Source: an uncultured Collinsella sp. (GTDB lineage Bacteria > Actinomycetota > Coriobacteriia > Coriobacteriales > Coriobacteriaceae). From it: DNA of 25,154 bases. The notes beneath the pieces are model-generated. The model was given only the letters and a program-made list of their open reading frames with translations, made no database searches and had not been told where the DNA came from. The stretch is taken from positions 1 to 25,154 of the forward strand of contig UREZ01000020.1 of the NCBI GenBank assembly GCA_900547025.1, read 5' to 3'. The position numbers and the translations under genes are program-made. Positions 22,958 to 25,154 of this stretch are shown here, one piece after another. Numbering within the stretch: the first letter of the stretch is position 1; every line of letters starts with the position of its first letter.

Positions 22958-22996
22958 AAAAAGCGTGGCCGAGGGCGGTGATGCCCTGGCCACGCT
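22958..22996 (-). terminator. intrinsic terminator of citrate synthase
   Basis: AGCGTGGCC (22962-22970) pairs with GGCCACGCT (22988-22996), with an inner AGGGC/GCCCT stem and one unpaired base. On the minus strand it is followed by a T run (A run 22958-22962). It lies 23 bases past the citrate synthase stop. Confidence 0.9.
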
Positions 22997-23019
22997 CGAG
23001 TTCTATGACGGTCCGCGTC

Positions 23020-24438
23020 CTAGCGGTCGGCGAGCGGCTTATACTCCAGCGGCTCGATCACCGGACGATAGGCCGGGCGGATGATGCGATGCGCGCAGAA
23101 GAGCTCTTCCATGCGGTGCGCCGACCAGCCGGCCATGCGGGCGACGGCGAACAGCGGCGTAAAGAGCGTCTCGGGCACGCCGAGCATCTTGTAGATAAAG
23201 CCCGTGTACAGGTCGATGTTGGCGCAGATGGGCTTGGTCATGCCGTGATCGCGCATCACCTGCGGGGCCAGGCGCTCGATGCGCTCGATGAGCGCGAACT
23301 CCTCGCCCAAGTCCTTCTTGGCGGCAAGCGTGCGCGCGTAACGGCGGCACACCTCGGCGCGCGGGTCGCTCAGCGTGTAGACGGCGTGGCCCATACCGTA
23401 GATGAGGCCCGTGCCGTCGAAGGCCTGCTTGTCGAGGATCTTGCCCAGGTAGGCTGCGACCTCGTCCTCGTCCTCCCAATTGGAGACATGCGCACGGATG
23501 TCCTCGTGCATGGACACGACCTTGGCGTTGGCGCCGCCGTGGCGCGGACCCTTGAGCGAGCCGATAGCCGCGGCGTAGGCGGAATACGGGTCGGTGGCCG
23601 AGGAGGACAGCACGCGGCAGGCAAACGTGGAATTGTTGCCGCCGCCGTGCTCGGCATGCAGCATGAGCATCACGTCGAGCAGCATGGCTTCGTCGCGGGT
23701 GAACGCCATGCCGCCGCGCAACACCTGCAGGATGGTCTCAGCGGTGGAAAGGCCGGGTGTGGGGTGCGGTACGTGAACCTCGGAGCCGCGGCGCTTGGCG
23801 ACCGAGGCCATATGCGCGAAGGCGGCGATGCGGGGGAGACGGGCGAGCATGGAGATGGCGACGTCGATTTCGTGCTCGGGTGTAATGGCGTCGGGCTCGG
23901 CGTCGAAGGCGTAGAGCAGCAGCACGGCGCGCTGAAGCACATTCATGATGCTCGACGACACCGTGGTCATGGGGAACTCGCGGACGTATTCGCCGCTCAG
24001 ATGCCTAAAAGCACCCAGGCGTTCGCAAAAACCGTCGAGTTCCTCTTTGGTGGGAAGCGAGCCCGTGATGAGCAGGTAGGCGACCTCTTCGTAGCCATAG
24101 CGATCCTCGGCCTGGGCGTTGTTGACCAGGTCTTCGATGCTGTAGCCACGAAGCGTGAGTTTGCCCTGATCGGGCACGACCTTTCCGTCGACCTTGTTGT
24201 AGCCGTGCACGTCCGAGATGCGGGTAAGGCCCGCAACCACGCCCGAGCCGTCGGCATTACGCAGGCCGCGCTTGACGTTATGCTCGACGAACAGACCCTC
24301 GTCATACGGATTAGTCGGCATGCCGTGGTAGAGGTTTTCGCTTTCGGGCGAAATCTGGCGGCTCGCCTCATAATCCAAGACCAGGCGGCTCAGATGGTCA
24401 TCGAAGCGGTAGTAGATTTTCTTGGCGTCGTAAGCCAT
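23020..24438 (-). CDS. citrate/2-methylcitrate synthase
   Basis: Citrate synthase condenses acetyl-CoA with oxaloacetate; related enzymes use propionyl-CoA. The 472-residue product has the catalytic triad of the family: H264 in LHAEHGGGNNSTFA, H351 in YGMGHAVYTLSDPR, and D409 in CANIDLYTGF, with the oxaloacetate-binding R360. LRGYSIEDLVNNA (96-108) is the usual N-terminal signature, here preceded by about 90 extra residues, so the protein is longer than the common 370-430. In an anaerobe without a full TCA cycle it most likely feeds 2-oxoglutarate and glutamate synthesis. ATG 24438 has GAGAGGAG upstream. It lies 78 bases after the ACT-domain gene, probably in one transcript. Confidence 0.93.
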   Translation of the reverse strand: MAYDAKKIYYRFDDHLSRLVLDYEASRQISPESENLYHGMPTNPYDEGLFVEHNVKRGLRNADGSGVVAGLTRISDVHGYNKVDGKVVPDQGKLTLRGYSIEDLVNNAQAEDRYGYEEVAYLLITGSLPTKEELDGFCERLGAFRHLSGEYVREFPMTTVSSSIMNVLQRAVLLLYAFDAEPDAITPEHEIDVAISMLARLPRIAAFAHMASVAKRRGSEVHVPHPTPGLSTAETILQVLRGGMAFTRDEAMLLDVMLMLHAEHGGGNNSTFACRVLSSSATDPYSAYAAAIGSLKGPRHGGANAKVVSMHEDIRAHVSNWEDEDEVAAYLGKILDKQAFDGTGLIYGMGHAVYTLSDPRAEVCRRYARTLAAKKDLGEEFALIERIERLAPQVMRDHGMTKPICANIDLYTGFIYKMLGVPETLFTPLFAVARMAGWSAHRMEELFCAHRIIRPAYRPVIEPLEYKPLADR

Positions 24439-24516
24439 GCGCGCTCCTCTCGGGGCCGTGTGGGGGCGGCGTGCTTGGGTGCAGATGCGCCGGCCTGTTC
24501 CCGCACGGCCTGTTCG

Positions 24517-24804
24517 CTACAGGCGGTACATAAAGTTAAAGACGTCCTCGCGCTGGATGGACACGTTGACGCCCGAAAGCTCGCCGGCCTCGGCCAGCGC
24601 CTTCTGCAGCTCGGCGAAGTCGAGCTTGGACTCGGCGGTATCGGCCAGCATGGTCATGGTGAAGATGTCCTCGATAATGGACTGCGTGATGTCGCGGATG
24701 TCGACGTTGGCCTCGCCTAGGACACGGGTGACGCCGGCGACGATGCCGGGGCGGTTCTTGCCAAGGACGGTGATGACGATACGGGAGGACGAGATCTCGG
24801 CCAT
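24517..24804 (-). CDS. ACT domain-containing protein (UPF0237-like)
   Basis: The 95-residue product is a single ACT domain: first strand RIVITVLGKNRPGIVAGVTRVLGE with the ligand-site G-R-P-G turn, then ANVDIRDITQSIIEDIFTM and a C-terminal helix-strand with LAEAGELSGVNVSIQ. Stand-alone ACT proteins usually sense amino acids. In many Gram-positive genomes this family precedes a DUF711/PFL-like gene; here it precedes citrate synthase. ATG 24804 has AAAGGG a few bases upstream. The linkage with citrate synthase suggests a link to amino acid supply, but this is inference. Confidence 0.88.
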   Translation of the reverse strand: MAEISSSRIVITVLGKNRPGIVAGVTRVLGEANVDIRDITQSIIEDIFTMTMLADTAESKLDFAELQKALAEAGELSGVNVSIQREDVFNFMYRL

Positions 24805-24851
24805 GGGAAACCCTTTCGCGTGATTGCGGCGCGCGCGGGGCGCTCCGCTAC

Positions 24852-24874
24852 GGTACAGTGTTCATCATTGTACC
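24852..24874 (-). promoter_or_regulatory. -10 element with overlapping dyad operator for the ACT/citrate synthase unit
   Basis: On the minus strand TACAAT (24872-24867) is a strong -10 about 65 bases before the ACT-gene start. It lies within a 23-base dyad: GGTACA (24852-24857) and TGTACC (24869-24874) are perfect inverted repeats, and 9 of the 11 symmetric base pairs match. No strong -35 is visible, which would suit a regulated promoter. The binding protein is unknown. Confidence 0.55.
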
Positions 24875-24899
24875 TGTCTGGCGCAAAAAAGGCGCGCTC

Positions 24900-25154
24900 G
24901 CTGCGGCGTTACATGCCTGCAACATGAGCGTAAGGGGGAAGGCCGTACGGGGAAGAGCCGTCTGGCGCGTGTCCGGCTCGTGTTGGGTTGATTTCCGATC
25001 TCAGCCGAACACATTGAGCGGACAGGCCGTTCCCGCAGTCAGCCGAACGCCTCCGACGGCTGATTCCGAACTGGAAGCGGAGGGCATCCCCGCCCTTCGG
25101 TAGGGGATACCGCTCCGCGGCGCATGCCGCGGGCGGCGCCCCTATCGGACCACC
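24900..25154. other. GC-rich non-coding region with strong hairpins (window end)
   Basis: No reading frame here resembles a protein family. TCAGCCG (25039-25045) pairs with CGGCTGA (25057-25063). Bases 25077-25091 pair with 25103-25118 over about 14 positions around an 11-base loop. GCGGC/GCCGC form another stem near 25118-25131. CAGCCGAAC occurs twice (25003-25011 and 25040-25048). It could be the leader or the 3' end of a gene beyond the window, or a structured RNA. No known RNA family (tmRNA, RNase P, SRP, 6S) or tRNA was recognised. Confidence 0.4.

Noticed and set aside
22978..24720. 580-codon plus-strand frame across citrate synthase and the ACT gene
   Set aside because: Antisense to two well-supported genes; no recognisable domains and it runs through a terminator stem.
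24858..25103. 81-codon plus-strand frame at the window end
   Set aside because: Starts inside the dyad over the minus-strand promoter, lacks a ribosome binding site and has no family resemblance.

Overview
The window reads as the chromosome of a GC-rich actinobacterium of class Coriobacteriia, most likely Collinsella or a close relative. This is inferred from the ribosomal protein sequences, the strong G/C bias at third codon positions, the zinc-type S14, and the gene mix (Cof-type HAD phosphatases, adenine deaminase, U32 peptidase). No rRNA or tRNA is visible to confirm it.

Positions 1-10357 are housekeeping genes on the plus strand. After the tail of an XdhC-family gene and a 334-base spacer with a long inverted repeat, the spc and alpha ribosomal protein operons follow: rplE-rpsZ-rpsH-rplF-rplR-rpsE-rpmD-rplO-secY-adk-map, then infA-rpmJ-rpsM-rpsK-rpsD-rpoA-rplQ. 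A textbook terminator with a UUCG loop closes the run. The genes that normally sit directly upstream of rplE (rpsQ-rplN-rplX) are absent, which is the main structural oddity of this half. infA appears to have its own promoter. rpmJ (37 codons) is present.

Positions 10390-18922 hold truA, a glycosyltransferase-like protein with an altered DxD site, argR, a convergent class A penicillin-binding protein on the minus strand with a Thr/Gly/Pro-rich tail, a U32 peptidase/RlhA-like protein, and tyrS. Several intrinsic terminators bound these units.

Positions 18923-25154 are an accessory-metabolism stretch. It holds adenine deaminase behind a promoter and a terminator-like leader hairpin; two convergent Cof-type HAD phosphatases; and, on the minus strand, an ACT-domain protein followed by citrate synthase. 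A dyad overlaps the -10 element of the ACT/citrate synthase unit. A cluster of small related stem-loop elements with the core GGGGAC..TCTT surrounds the first HAD gene. Two near-identical 33-base copies face each other and each overlaps the TAG stop codon of the gene before it. The last 250 bases are GC-rich, contain no convincing gene and can form strong hairpins.

No CRISPR array, phage, transposase or defence system is visible. The best candidates for undescribed biology are the stop-codon-associated stem-loop family, the leader hairpins of ade and the first HAD gene, and the dyad upstream of the ACT/citrate synthase unit.
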